Origin: Brevibacterium marinum
GTDB lineage: Bacteria > Actinomycetota > Actinomycetes > Actinomycetales > Brevibacteriaceae
Assembly: GCF_011927955.1 (NCBI RefSeq)
Contig: NZ_JAATJN010000001.1
Span: 1,364,001 to 1,428,000, forward strand
Length of the DNA: 64,000 nucleotides
Direction: 5' to 3'
Part shown: positions 44,124 to 52,104 of the stretch, piece by piece
Layout: each line of letters begins with the position of its first letter
How positions within the stretch are numbered: position 1 is the stretch's first letter
Notes under the pieces: model-generated
What the model saw: the letters and a program-made list of their open reading frames with translations, nothing else
Database searches by the model: none
What the model was told of the DNA's origin: nothing
Made by a program: the position numbers and the translations under genes

Positions 44124-45172
44124 GTGAGCACAAGCCGACAGCGAATGAGCACAGACACGTCGGCCTCGGCACCATCGCTGACGCGGCGGGGGTGTCGAAG
44201 GCGACGGCCTCGCGGGCGCTGCGTCACCCCGAATCGGTCTCCACGACCTCCCTGAGCAAGGTCAGACATGCTCTGGCGATCCTCGGCGTCGAGGCCGGCG
44301 ACGACTCGGAGGCCCGCAGCCCACAGCTGCTCGCCCTCGTCCGGCCCACCGCGCCGGCGGGCTACGTCGATCCCTATGCGCGTCTGTTCGAGATCCTGAC
44401 CAGTCGGATCTTCGCCCAGGGGATCGCCGCGGTGCATGTCGAAGTCGCGCCGAATCGAGTCGAGGCCCTCGCCGAGTCGCTCCTGGGCCCGGCCGAAGGC
44501 GACCCGCACGTTCAGGGCGCCATCGTCCTCGGCGGGGGAGCGGCCGGTGAGCTCGCCGCGAAGTTGGCCGAACGCGGCCTGCCGCAGATCAGGGTCTCCA
44601 ACGCTCGCCACGAGGACGGGATCTCACGCATCGTGCTCGATGCCGCCAACGGCATCGCCACCGCGGTCCAGCACCTGGTGCACCTGGGCCACCGCCGGAT
44701 CGGCCTGGCCGTGCTCCGGGACTCCGCCGCAGCCGGGCGCATCGCCGGATTCCGCAAATCCATGGCCCAGATCCTCCACATCCCCGCCACCCGCGATCAG
44801 GCGCCCGTCGTCGAAGCCGCGGGCGGCACCATGGCCGGAGTCGCTGCGGCCGAGGAGCTGCTTGCGCTGCGCTGCTCCGCCGTCATCGCCTGCGCGCCGT
44901 CGCTGTCGTTCGGCATCCTCGAGGCCGCCGCCCGCGCTCGCCTCGACGTGCCCCGTGACCTGTCCCTGCTCACCGTCGGGGACATGCCCGATGCCGATGT
45001 CATCGCTCCGCCCCTGTCGCAGGTCAGTTACGACTGGGAGGCGATCGCCGTGTCTGCGCTGGGGGAGGTGAGGGTGATGGTGGCCGAGCCCGCCGAGGCG
45101 GTGCGCATCGACTATTCGGTCGCCCCGGACCTCGTGCTCCGTGCCAGTGCGGTTCCACCGCAGCGACGTTGA
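44120..45172 (+). CDS. LacI-family transcription regulator 2
   Basis: A 350-residue LacI-type regulator with an unusual hydrophilic N-terminus of about 15 residues before the helix-turn-helix (GLGTIADAAGVSKATASRAL) and a full sensor domain. The start overlaps the stop of the first LacI gene by 4 bases, so both are made from one mRNA. The two share fold but little obvious sequence, so they are probably not a recent duplication; two operon-encoded LacI proteins may form heterodimers (inferred). Confidence 0.88.
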   Translation: MSEHKPTANEHRHVGLGTIADAAGVSKATASRALRHPESVSTTSLSKVRHALAILGVEAGDDSEARSPQLLALVRPTAPAGYVDPYARLFEILTSRIFAQGIAAVHVEVAPNRVEALAESLLGPAEGDPHVQGAIVLGGGAAGELAAKLAERGLPQIRVSNARHEDGISRIVLDAANGIATAVQHLVHLGHRRIGLAVLRDSAAAGRIAGFRKSMAQILHIPATRDQAPVVEAAGGTMAGVAAAEELLALRCSAVIACAPSLSFGILEAAARARLDVPRDLSLLTVGDMPDADVIAPPLSQVSYDWEAIAVSALGEVRVMVAEPAEAVRIDYSVAPDLVLRASAVPPQRR

Positions 45173-45245
45173 GGCAGCGCCCGCCGAGGTGGTCCGGAAG
45201 CGACTCTGATGCCGCTCCCGCCGAGGTGGGCCGGTCGCTGTCGGT

Positions 45246-46274
45246 TCACTGCCTGGCCTGTCGTGTGCGGCGTTCGTCCGCGAGCCGTGTGAGCAGCTCG
45301 GCCACGGCCGAGGGGTCGGTGATCCTCCACGGTGCACGGGTCGGGGCCGGACCGACCTTGATGCCCATGCCCGAGAGGGCACGCGAGCCTTCGAGCTCCG
45401 CGAAGGCGTCCTCATCGGTGACATCGTCGCCGAGGTAGAGGACCGCTGCAGGCGAGTCGGCGGTGGCGAGCGCCCGCAGACCGTCTCCCTTCGTCGCGGT
45501 CTTCACCGCGAGTTCGGTGATGTCGTGACCCTCGATGACGCGGATCCCGGGATGCTCGGTCTGGACGGCGATGACCTGGGCGTGCAGCGCGGAAGCGAAC
45601 TCGGCGTCGAGGCCCCGAGTGTGCACGGTCCGTGAGAACGGCTTCCTCTCGACCCTGACCGAGGCGCCCGAACCGCCGTCGCTGGCAGTGCCGGACCCGG
45701 TGCTCGGATCGGCGGACAGGGAGTGTTCGAAGGAGGCGATGTGGGCGTCGATCGCCTCGAGCATCCGCTGCTCTTCGGCGCTGCGCCGCGGCGACGACTC
45801 CGAGGAAAACGGTGCAGAGGTAGACGGCGCCGTGGAAAACGGCCCAGTGGTAGACGGCGCCGCGGAAGACGGCCCAGTGGTAGACGGCGCCACGGAAGAC
45901 GAAGCGGTGGGCACCGTGCCCAGATTCACCTCGGCGCCGTGCGAACCGACCAGCCACACGGACTCGGGAGGATCGGCCAGCGCTCGCAGCGTGGTGATGT
46001 CACGACCGGAGACCAGAGCCACCCGGGTTCCGGGCAGGGTGGTCAGCGCCCTGATCGCCCGTGCCGACTCCGGGAGCATCCGGGAGAGCTCGGGATCGTC
46101 CTGCAGAGGTGCGAGCACACCGTCGAAGTCGAGGGCGATGAGGACCGACTCGGCACCCGTGATCGGGCGCAGATCCACCTCGGTCGGGGTCGAGAAGTCG
46201 GGAGCCGACAGCGGCGTCGGGGTCTGCTCGGGTCGGGTCTGGGAAGGCGGCATGGCGGCCGGATCCGATGTCAC
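45246..46274 (-). CDS. otsB: Trehalose-6-phosphate phosphatase
   Basis: A 342-residue HAD-superfamily phosphatase that turns trehalose-6-phosphate into trehalose. The catalytic DxD motif is in ALDFDGVLAPL (near residue 49), the SGRD loop follows, and the acidic end is in YLGDDVTDEDAF. An insert of about 40 residues (near 125-165) is a Ser/Thr/Pro/Ala repeat encoded by three exact 30-base units; it lies in the cap region and is probably a flexible linker. The GTG start overlaps the otsA stop by 4 bases. It ends 74 bases from the convergent second LacI gene. Confidence 0.93.
   Translation of the reverse strand: MTSDPAAMPPSQTRPEQTPTPLSAPDFSTPTEVDLRPITGAESVLIALDFDGVLAPLQDDPELSRMLPESARAIRALTTLPGTRVALVSGRDITTLRALADPPESVWLVGSHGAEVNLGTVPTASSSVAPSTTGPSSAAPSTTGPFSTAPSTSAPFSSESSPRRSAEEQRMLEAIDAHIASFEHSLSADPSTGSGTASDGGSGASVRVERKPFSRTVHTRGLDAEFASALHAQVIAVQTEHPGIRVIEGHDITELAVKTATKGDGLRALATADSPAAVLYLGDDVTDEDAFAELEGSRALSGMGIKVGPAPTRAPWRITDPSAVAELLTRLADERRTRQARQ
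45811..45900. repeat. Three 30-base tandem units inside otsB
   Basis: Units at 45811-45840, 45841-45870 and 45871-45900, sharing GGTAGACGGCGCC at the same offset and coding a 10-residue Pro/Ser/Thr/Ala motif in frame. Partial copies flank them. Each unit keeps the frame, so copy-number change would not break the gene. Confidence 0.85.
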
Positions 46275-47833
46275 ATGTGCTCCTGTCGAGGTGCCGGACT
46301 GTCCGCGGTCGAGGTGATCCGGTCGGGAGCGGTTGTCGAGCGCTCCGGGAGGGTGGCGGGGCGCTCGGGGATGATCGCCTCCGGGTTCGTGTGGATCGCC
46401 TCGAGCTCGGCGAGGAACGCCTTCGACCAGATGCTCACGGTGTCCGTGGAGACCTTCTTGCGCATCTGCTTCATCCGTCGAGCGCGAGTCGGCTCATCCA
46501 TCTGCACGGCTTCGAGGATGCCGGACTTGAGGTTGCCGATGTCGTGCGGGTTGACCATCACGGCCGCCTTGAGCTGGTCGGCGGCACCGGTGAACTCGGA
46601 CAGGACGAGGGCGCCGTCATCGCCGGAGCGGCAGGCCACGTATTCCTTCGCCACGAGGTTCATCCCGTCGCGCAGAGCGGTCACGAGCATGACGTCCGCG
46701 GCGAGGAAGAAGGCCGTCATCTCATCGCGGGGATAGGAATGGTGGAGGTAGTGCACGGCGATCGACCCGACCTCGGCCTGCTCGCCGTTGATCCGGCCGA
46801 CGGCCAGCTCCACATCGTGGCGGATGATCTTGTACTGCTCGAGCCTCTCCCGCGAGGGGGTCGCGATCTGGATCAGGACGATGTCCTCGACGTCGAGCCG
46901 GCCCTCGGCCAGCAGCTCCCCGAAGGCCTTGAGGCGGTGGCGGATGCCCTTCGTGTAGTCCATCCGGTCGACGCCGAGCATGACGACCTTCGGATTGCCG
47001 ACCTCCTCGCGGATCTGCTGGGCACGCTCGAGGATCTTCGGATCGCGGGCCAGCTCCTCGAGGTACGGGGTGTCGATGGAGATGGGGAACGCCTCGGCGC
47101 GCACGGTGTGCTCGGGCAGGAGCTCGCCGGCGGGAACGTTGACCGTCGAGCCCTTCGTGGTGAAGTTGAGGCGACCGCGAACCGCGCGCCGGAAGTTCGC
47201 GGCATCGGTCGGGCGCTGGAACCCGACGAGGTCGGCGCCGAGGAGGCCGCGCAGGATCTCATCACGCCAGGGCAGCTGCGCGAAGAGTTCGAACGGTGGG
47301 AAGGGGATGTGGTTGAAGAAGCCGATCGCCAGGTCCGGGCGCATCCGGCGGACCAGCTGCGGAACCAGCTGGAGCTGATAGTCATGGACCCAGACGGTCG
47401 CCCCCTCGGCGGCCACCTCGGCGACCTTGGCCGCGAAGCGCTCATTGACCCGCACATACGAGTCCCACCACGTGCGGTGGAACTCGGGCGGGACGATCAC
47501 ATCGTGATAGAGGGGCCACAGAGTCGCGTTGGAGAAGCCTTCGTAATACCTGAGGACATCCTCACTGGTCAGGGTGATGGGAACCAGATGCATGCCGTCG
47601 ATGGTGAACGGGTCGAAGTCGACGTCGGCCACCCCGGTCCACCCGATCCAAGCACCCTCCTGCGACTTCATCACCGGCGCCACTGCGGAGACCAAACCCC
47701 CTGGTGAGGTGCGCCATCCTCGACTGCCCTCCGCAGGGTCGCGGTCCACGGGCAGACGGTTCGCAACGACGACGAAATCACTGTCGCCATAAGTGGAATC
47801 CGTCGTGGTCTCGGCAGAGTTGACGGTGTTCAT
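46271..47833 (-). CDS. otsA: Trehalose-6-phosphate synthase
   Basis: A 520-residue GT20 enzyme that joins UDP-glucose and glucose-6-phosphate. Conserved parts include VVVANRLPV near the start, the GGLVSAVAPV loop, WVHDYQLQLVP, FFNHIPFPP, GVDRMDYTKGI and the DGMNLVAKEYVAC donor site near the C-terminal third. The length is typical. GGAGGAGG precedes the ATG. Together with otsB it makes trehalose, an osmoprotectant and stress metabolite. It is divergent from the Ser/Thr kinase gene, with 62 bases between. Confidence 0.95.
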   Translation of the reverse strand: MNTVNSAETTTDSTYGDSDFVVVANRLPVDRDPAEGSRGWRTSPGGLVSAVAPVMKSQEGAWIGWTGVADVDFDPFTIDGMHLVPITLTSEDVLRYYEGFSNATLWPLYHDVIVPPEFHRTWWDSYVRVNERFAAKVAEVAAEGATVWVHDYQLQLVPQLVRRMRPDLAIGFFNHIPFPPFELFAQLPWRDEILRGLLGADLVGFQRPTDAANFRRAVRGRLNFTTKGSTVNVPAGELLPEHTVRAEAFPISIDTPYLEELARDPKILERAQQIREEVGNPKVVMLGVDRMDYTKGIRHRLKAFGELLAEGRLDVEDIVLIQIATPSRERLEQYKIIRHDVELAVGRINGEQAEVGSIAVHYLHHSYPRDEMTAFFLAADVMLVTALRDGMNLVAKEYVACRSGDDGALVLSEFTGAADQLKAAVMVNPHDIGNLKSGILEAVQMDEPTRARRMKQMRKKVSTDTVSIWSKAFLAELEAIHTNPEAIIPERPATLPERSTTAPDRITSTADSPAPRQEHM

Positions 47834-47882
47834 CTGCGCCTCCTCCTGAGTCGGTCCTTGGAACGAACTGTACCCGCTCGAC

Positions 47883-47888
47883 TAGGCT
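47883..47888 (+). promoter_or_regulatory. Candidate -10 of the Ser/Thr kinase gene
   Basis: TAGGCT, 7 bases before the GTG at 47896. Confidence 0.45.
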
Positions 47889-47895
47889 TGGACAG

Positions 47896-49863
47896 GTGAT
47901 GGTTCAGGATCTGGGTGGCTACCGCCTCGTCGAGGAGCTCGGCTCGGGCGGCATGGGTGTCGTCTACCTCGGTGTCGACGGCGGAAACAACCCTGTCGCC
48001 GTCAAGGTCCTCCACCCTCACATCGCCAATGACGAGACCGCTCGAAAACGTCTCGCACGCGAGGTCAGGACCCTGCGACGGATCAAGCACCCCCGCATCG
48101 CCGAGGTGCTCGACGCCGAGCTCGACTCGGCGCAGCCCTTCATCATCACGGAGTTCGTCGACGGGCAGACGCTGTCGGATGACGTCCGAGACAACGGCCC
48201 CTTCGCCGTGGACGAACTCGTCCACTTCGGCCATGCCCTCCTCGACGCGCTCAACGCCGTGCACGAGTCCGGAGTCATCCACCGCGACCTCAAACCCGCG
48301 AACGTGATGATCATGGACGGCGAGCCGATGGTCATCGACTTCGGCATCGCCCAGGTCGCCGACGAGGTGCGTGTGACCGCGACCGGCCTCGTGATGGGAA
48401 CGCCCGGATATCTGTCGCCGGAGATCGCCGACGGCAGGACCTCGAGCGAGAAGACCGACTGGTGGGGGTGGGCCGCAACCATGGCCTATGCCGCGACCGG
48501 CCGCAACCCCTACGGCTCCGGCCCCCTCGAAGCCGTGCTGGGACGCGTGGCCATGGGCAAATTCAACCTCGACGACGCGCCGCGCAACTTCGTCACCCTT
48601 CTCTCCGCCTGTCTCGACCCGAAACCCGAACGCCGCCCCAGCGGACAGATGATCCTCGACGCCCTCGTCGACATCGAATCCGGACGCATGCCGCAGCTGG
48701 GCTCCGGACCGGCCGCCGGACCCGATGCTGTGGCGAGGACACCGAACGGGACGGCGAGGATGCCCGCCGTCGACGCCGGTCCGGGAAGCGGTGGCCCCGG
48801 GGTCGGCCCAGCCGCTGCCGGGGCCGCCGCCGGGGCGGCGGCAGGCTACGGGGCTTCGGGCTACGGTGCCTCGGGCGACAGGGCGGCCGGGCACGGATCC
48901 CCGCGCGGGAACTACGGCAACTATCCGGGCTCGCCGCCACAGGGGCACCCGCAGGCCCAGGGGCACCCGCAGGCCCAGGGTCAGCCCGGCCCCGGGCCTC
49001 AAGGGAACCGGCCGCCGATGAACCGGGGCACCGCGCCCCCCGTGCGCAACCCCAACGGAGGCATCCAGGCGGCCCCGGGAACAGCGATGGCCGGGACCAA
49101 CCTCGGCGGGCCAGGATATGGGCAAGGCGGACAGCTCGGCGGCCGGCCGCCCGGACCCGGTACAGGCCCACCGGATCCCAACGGCCGACCCGATCCCACA
49201 GGTCGGCCCGATCCCGGTCGGGCCGGTGTCCAGCAGGGGCAGCCTGGATACGGTTGGCCTCCGATGGCCTATCGGACGATCAGGACCGGCGGATGGGTCG
49301 TGTTCGGTCTCATCCTGCTTGCCATCGTGATCATGCCCTTGGGTCCCCTCCTGGTCACGCTCTTCGCGTTCCTGTGGTCGATCCTGGCCCGAACCGGCAC
49401 ACGCTTGGACCGCAAGGCGCAGAAGCACCGGTTCGAACGCGGAACGAACGGTGGAGGGGTCCTGCGCTCGCTCGCCTCGGCGCCGGGAGCGATCCTGGCA
49501 TCGGCGCTGACCTCGGTCGCAACATTCATTCTGCCTGCGATCGCGGGCACGGCGATGCTCGTGCTCACCCGACTCGACATCGCGGGAATCGTGCCCAGCG
49601 GCTACTCGGAACAGTGGTCGGTGTGGGCGGCAGGCGCCGCGGGCGCCCTCGTGCTGTGGATCGGGCCCGGGGCCGCCAGCCTGCGCTACGGATCACGGCT
49701 GGTGGTCTCTCCGGTCACACGCAACCAGCTCGGTCGGCTCATCGCCCTGTCCGCGACAGTGCTGCTCATCGCCGTCGGGATCGTGGTCATCCAGACCGGG
49801 GCGGGAATGTCCTGGTGGCCCCTGTCGACGAACCCGTTCTCCTATCTTCCGGGACCGGTGTAG
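47896..49863 (+). CDS. Membrane-anchored Ser/Thr protein kinase
   Basis: A 655-residue eukaryotic-type kinase. Residues ~5-265 form the kinase domain: Gly-rich loop GSGGMGVVYLG, the Lys in AVKVL, catalytic loop HRDLKPANV, DFGIAQ and GTPGYLSPE. Then comes a Gly/Pro/Gln/Ala-rich linker of about 190 residues with short repeats (GHPQAQ twice), and a C-terminal block of four or more hydrophobic segments (about 455-655) instead of the extracellular PASTA repeats of PknB. It therefore probably senses through its membrane domain. The GTG at 47896 is favoured by the TAGGCT spacing; an ATG follows at once. Confidence 0.88.
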   Translation: MMVQDLGGYRLVEELGSGGMGVVYLGVDGGNNPVAVKVLHPHIANDETARKRLAREVRTLRRIKHPRIAEVLDAELDSAQPFIITEFVDGQTLSDDVRDNGPFAVDELVHFGHALLDALNAVHESGVIHRDLKPANVMIMDGEPMVIDFGIAQVADEVRVTATGLVMGTPGYLSPEIADGRTSSEKTDWWGWAATMAYAATGRNPYGSGPLEAVLGRVAMGKFNLDDAPRNFVTLLSACLDPKPERRPSGQMILDALVDIESGRMPQLGSGPAAGPDAVARTPNGTARMPAVDAGPGSGGPGVGPAAAGAAAGAAAGYGASGYGASGDRAAGHGSPRGNYGNYPGSPPQGHPQAQGHPQAQGQPGPGPQGNRPPMNRGTAPPVRNPNGGIQAAPGTAMAGTNLGGPGYGQGGQLGGRPPGPGTGPPDPNGRPDPTGRPDPGRAGVQQGQPGYGWPPMAYRTIRTGGWVVFGLILLAIVIMPLGPLLVTLFAFLWSILARTGTRLDRKAQKHRFERGTNGGGVLRSLASAPGAILASALTSVATFILPAIAGTAMLVLTRLDIAGIVPSGYSEQWSVWAAGAAGALVLWIGPGAASLRYGSRLVVSPVTRNQLGRLIALSATVLLIAVGIVVIQTGAGMSWWPLSTNPFSYLPGPV

Positions 49864-50020
49864 TCGCCTCCCCTCGACCGGTGTAGTTGATTCTTGAATT
49901 TCACTGAGAGTCGGGGTTCACTCGTGTTCGGTAGGGTGGGACGGTCGGGACCCGAAGATCGGCCCGATTCCCCACGGTCCGAGGCGGGGCCGAAGTCAGA
50001 CGATCACAACGTGAGGAACA

Positions 50021-50878
50021 ATGGCGAAGAACAACTCCGGCGACGATCGGCGGAACAAGGCACGTGAGAACGCGCGCCAGATCGCAGCGGCTCAGGACAA
50101 GAAGGAGAAGACTGCCAAGACCATCCTCTACGTGGGGATCGGCGTCGTCGTGGTGGTCGTGCTCGCGGTCGTCGGTTTTCTTCTGTTCCAGCAGAACAAG
50201 CCGGGAGTGACTCCGGCCAACTACGTCGGCGGCGGTGTCAGCCTGGCCAAGGACGGCGTGGTGCAGCCGAAGCAGATGCCGGACGGAGAGGAATCCGACC
50301 TGCCGACTCCCTCCGAGGCCGGTGTGAAGGACAATGCGGCGACCGTGACCGTCTACCTCGACTTCCAGTGCCCCGGATGCAAGGCGTTCGAGGAGGCCAA
50401 TACCCCGACGCTGCAGAAACTCGTCGACGAAGGCTCGATCGTGCTCGAATACAAGCCGGTGTCGTTCCTCGACCGCATGTCCAGCGGCAACGAGTACTCG
50501 ACCCGCTCGGCCAACCTCGCCGCGTGTGTCATCGACTCCCAGCCGGAGGTGACCGAGGACCTCTTCGCCGGACTGTACGCCCAGCAGCCCAAGGAGCAGT
50601 CGAGCGGTCGCACCGATGAGGAGCTCCTCAAGGTCGCCGAGGAAGCAGGCGTCGACACCTCGAAGCCTCTCACCTCGAACTCGGAGCAGACCGTGAAGAG
50701 CTGTGTCACGGACCAGTCGTTCAAGGACTACGTCGAGGACTCCTCGCAGGATGCCCTCGACGACAAGGTCGAAGCCACTCCGTGGGTGCTCATCAACGGC
50801 GAGCGCACGGACAAGACCAGCGACCCGCAGGCTCTGGCCACCGAGATCCTCAAGGCCACCGGCGAGTTCGAGGGCTGA
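50021..50878 (+). CDS. Membrane-anchored DsbA-family thiol-disulfide protein
   Basis: A 285-residue protein with a charged cytoplasmic N-terminus (about 1-32, Lys/Arg/Asn-rich), one membrane helix (~33-55) and an extracytoplasmic thioredoxin-like domain of the DsbA/PF13462 type with the active site Cys117-Pro-Gly-Cys120 in DFQCPGCKAF. The cis-Pro region is near ATPWVLINGE. Such proteins form or repair disulfides in exported proteins. GAGGAA precedes the ATG. It is the last normal chromosomal gene before the tRNA and the small island. Confidence 0.88.
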   Translation: MAKNNSGDDRRNKARENARQIAAAQDKKEKTAKTILYVGIGVVVVVVLAVVGFLLFQQNKPGVTPANYVGGGVSLAKDGVVQPKQMPDGEESDLPTPSEAGVKDNAATVTVYLDFQCPGCKAFEEANTPTLQKLVDEGSIVLEYKPVSFLDRMSSGNEYSTRSANLAACVIDSQPEVTEDLFAGLYAQQPKEQSSGRTDEELLKVAEEAGVDTSKPLTSNSEQTVKSCVTDQSFKDYVEDSSQDALDDKVEATPWVLINGERTDKTSDPQALATEILKATGEFEG

Positions 50879-50960
50879 CCGACTTCGGCGGCACCGGCCG
50901 GCCATCGCCGAGGCGGTGGTCGGCAGACGCCCGATGGTGGAGTCCGGGGCATCGGCTGTT

Positions 50961-50990
50961 TTGTGGCCGCCCATGTGAATGGACTACTAT
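50961..50990 (+). promoter_or_regulatory. Promoter of the tRNA-Thr gene
   Basis: TTGTGG (50961-50966) and TACTAT (50985-50990) with an 18-base spacer, ending 23 bases before the tRNA. Confidence 0.6.
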
Positions 50991-51013
50991 CGTGTAGGCG
51001 CAGACTGCGCCAC

Positions 51014-51089
51014 GCCTCCCTAGCTCAGTTGGTAGAGCACCGCTCTTGTAAAGCGAAGGTCATCGGTTCGAGTCCGATGGGGGGCTCCA
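51014..51089 (+). tRNA. tRNA-Thr (anticodon TGT)
   Basis: A 76-base cloverleaf. The acceptor stem GCCTCCC (51014-51020) pairs with GGGGGGC (51079-51085), followed by T and an encoded CCA (51087-51089). The D arm has AGCTCAGTTGGTAGAGC, the anticodon loop reads CTTGTAA, giving anticodon TGT for Thr, and the T arm has GGTTCGAGTCC. It is immediately followed by a lower-GC region with foreign-looking genes, so its 3' end may have served as an integration site; I found no second copy of the 3' end in the next 1.6 kb. Confidence 0.96.
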
Positions 51090-51166
51090 CTCCTCACCAG
51101 GGAAACCAGTTCAGCGAGATCGTCCTCGAACGGCAGCGAATACACGTGCGATGTGACCGCGGTTGA

Positions 51167-51367
51167 TGCGCCCCATATATATTCTCTGCACCGCGAGCAC
51201 CGAAGCTCCTCGACGGCGCCGAGTTGCAGCAGAGAGTCCTCGAGTGGGTGCAAGGACTCGACTCAGGTGCTGAGGTAGAGGTGAACCTGTTGGAGATCAC
51301 GTGGCATCGTGTAGGTGGGCATGTTCTCATAGACTTACTGACCGCAGTGAGGAACAATGCAAACTAA
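51167..51367 (+). pseudogene. Open reading frame remnant before the cysteine-rich peptide gene
   Basis: A 66-codon open frame runs from after a TGA at 51164 to a TAA at 51365-51367 and overlaps the start of the next gene by 11 bases. Its translation looks protein-like (LQQRVLEWVQGLD, then EVNLLEITWHRVGGHVLIDLL), but there is no ATG or GTG near its beginning; a TTG at 51223 would give 47 residues. It could be the C-terminal remnant of a larger gene or a short coupled gene. I do not recognise a family. Confidence 0.35.
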
Positions 51368-51653
51368 ATCGATTCTTGACGCTCCGGCGACTGGGCCTTT
51401 CTCTGGGTGCCGTGAAGTTACCGATGACGATGCGAGTAAAGCCAGCATCCAAGCCAGTGGCTTCTGGCAGAAGCTCGATGATTGCCTTTCAAGCCAGGGG
51501 CTGTCCGGGTGGACAGCGACAGCTATTGCAACTGCGTGTGCGGCGGCTTGCGCAGCAACTGCCGGTGCTGGTTGTGCGATTTGCATTGCAGGACTGACAG
51601 GTTTTGGTAGCGGAGTCGTTACATACTGCATTGGCAAGGCCAACGGGAAGTAG
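51357..51653 (+). CDS. Cysteine-rich, Ala/Gly-rich peptide, possible bacteriocin precursor
   Basis: A 98-residue protein with good start signals (GAGGAA 4 bases before the ATG). The N-terminal half (1-48) is hydrophilic with Cys18 and Cys43; the C-terminal half is a hydrophobic Ala/Gly/Ile/Thr-rich core with Cys61, Cys65, Cys73, Cys76 and Cys91 and a Lys-Asn-Gly-Lys end. A polar leader followed by a small, hydrophobic, multi-cysteine core is the layout of several bacteriocins (for example the halocin C8 type), but I cannot assign it to a known family, and there is no classic signal peptide. A hairpin and a two-helix membrane protein gene follow, as in precursor-immunity pairs. Codon use (ACA, GCA, TTG) is unlike the GC-rich neighbours. 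Confidence 0.65.
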   Translation: MQTKSILDAPATGPFSGCREVTDDDASKASIQASGFWQKLDDCLSSQGLSGWTATAIATACAAACAATAGAGCAICIAGLTGFGSGVVTYCIGKANGK

Positions 51654-51682
51654 TTACCACTAGAGTAGACTAACCCAACCCA

Positions 51683-51718
51683 GTCACCGGATCGCTACCA
51701 GTGATGCGATCCGGTGAC
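51683..51718 (+). terminator. Hairpin between the cysteine-rich peptide and the two-helix protein
   Basis: A perfect 13-base-pair stem (51683-51695 with 51706-51718) with a 10-base loop, followed by ATTTGC. It could act as a partial terminator that lets the first gene be expressed more strongly than the second. Confidence 0.7.
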
Positions 51719-51737
51719 ATTTGCAGATAGGAAGATC

Positions 51738-51923
51738 ATGTTGAAGCGATTTCCCATCCTCTTTTTGCTTCTCGGGGCGGCCTGCATTATATTTGCGCTC
51801 ACCCCCGTCGCAAGTCAGTATTCAGCCATTCTATGGGTAGTTGCAATCGTTTTTTTCATTCTGGCGTTGATCTTTAACATTAAGCGTCAAAAGGCGATCA
51901 CAGCGTTGGGCGATTCAAAATAG
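51738..51923 (+). CDS. Small two-helix membrane protein, possible immunity protein
   Basis: A 61-residue protein with two membrane helices (about residues 4-26 and 30-48) and a basic tail (KRQKAITALGDSK). AGGAAG lies 4-5 bases before the ATG; a GTG at 51714 would add eight residues but lies inside the hairpin arm. It follows the cysteine-rich peptide gene by 84 bases. Small basic two-helix proteins are typical immunity partners of membrane-active bacteriocins, so this is the inferred role. AT-rich codon use matches the peptide gene. Confidence 0.6.
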   Translation: MLKRFPILFLLLGAACIIFALTPVASQYSAILWVVAIVFFILALIFNIKRQKAITALGDSK

Positions 51924-52104
51924 ACGGGCTGCCAGGAGGGCATTGTGCGACCAGCCGGAATCGAATCTGCAACGTCTTCATCCCAAATGAGTTGGGTGCC
52001 AATTGCCCTATGCTCTCATGTCCCTAAGTGCGCCGGTTTTGTTCTGACCGGATACCGCTAACCTCGACGTTTCATTGGTGGGCTCGCCATCATGATTCGC
52101 GTGC
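51924..52104. other. Gene-free stretch between the small membrane protein and the transposase remnant
   Basis: No protein-like frame is seen. On the minus strand around 51950-52020 there is a tRNA-like pattern (a D-arm-like GGGCAATTGGCA, a stem with CTCAT and a T-loop-like TTCGATTCC), but the acceptor and T stems do not pair, so no tRNA is called. Confidence 0.4.

Noticed and set aside
51301..51597. 98-codon frame overlapping the cysteine-rich peptide gene in another frame
   Set aside because: Arg/Leu-rich shadow without ribosome site; the 51357 frame has GAGGAA, patterned cysteines and a matching downstream gene.
51945..52020. tRNA-like sequence on the minus strand
   Set aside because: A T-loop-like TTCGATTCC and arm-like stretches are present, but the acceptor stem does not pair and the T stem has two mismatches, so it is at most a decayed tRNA.
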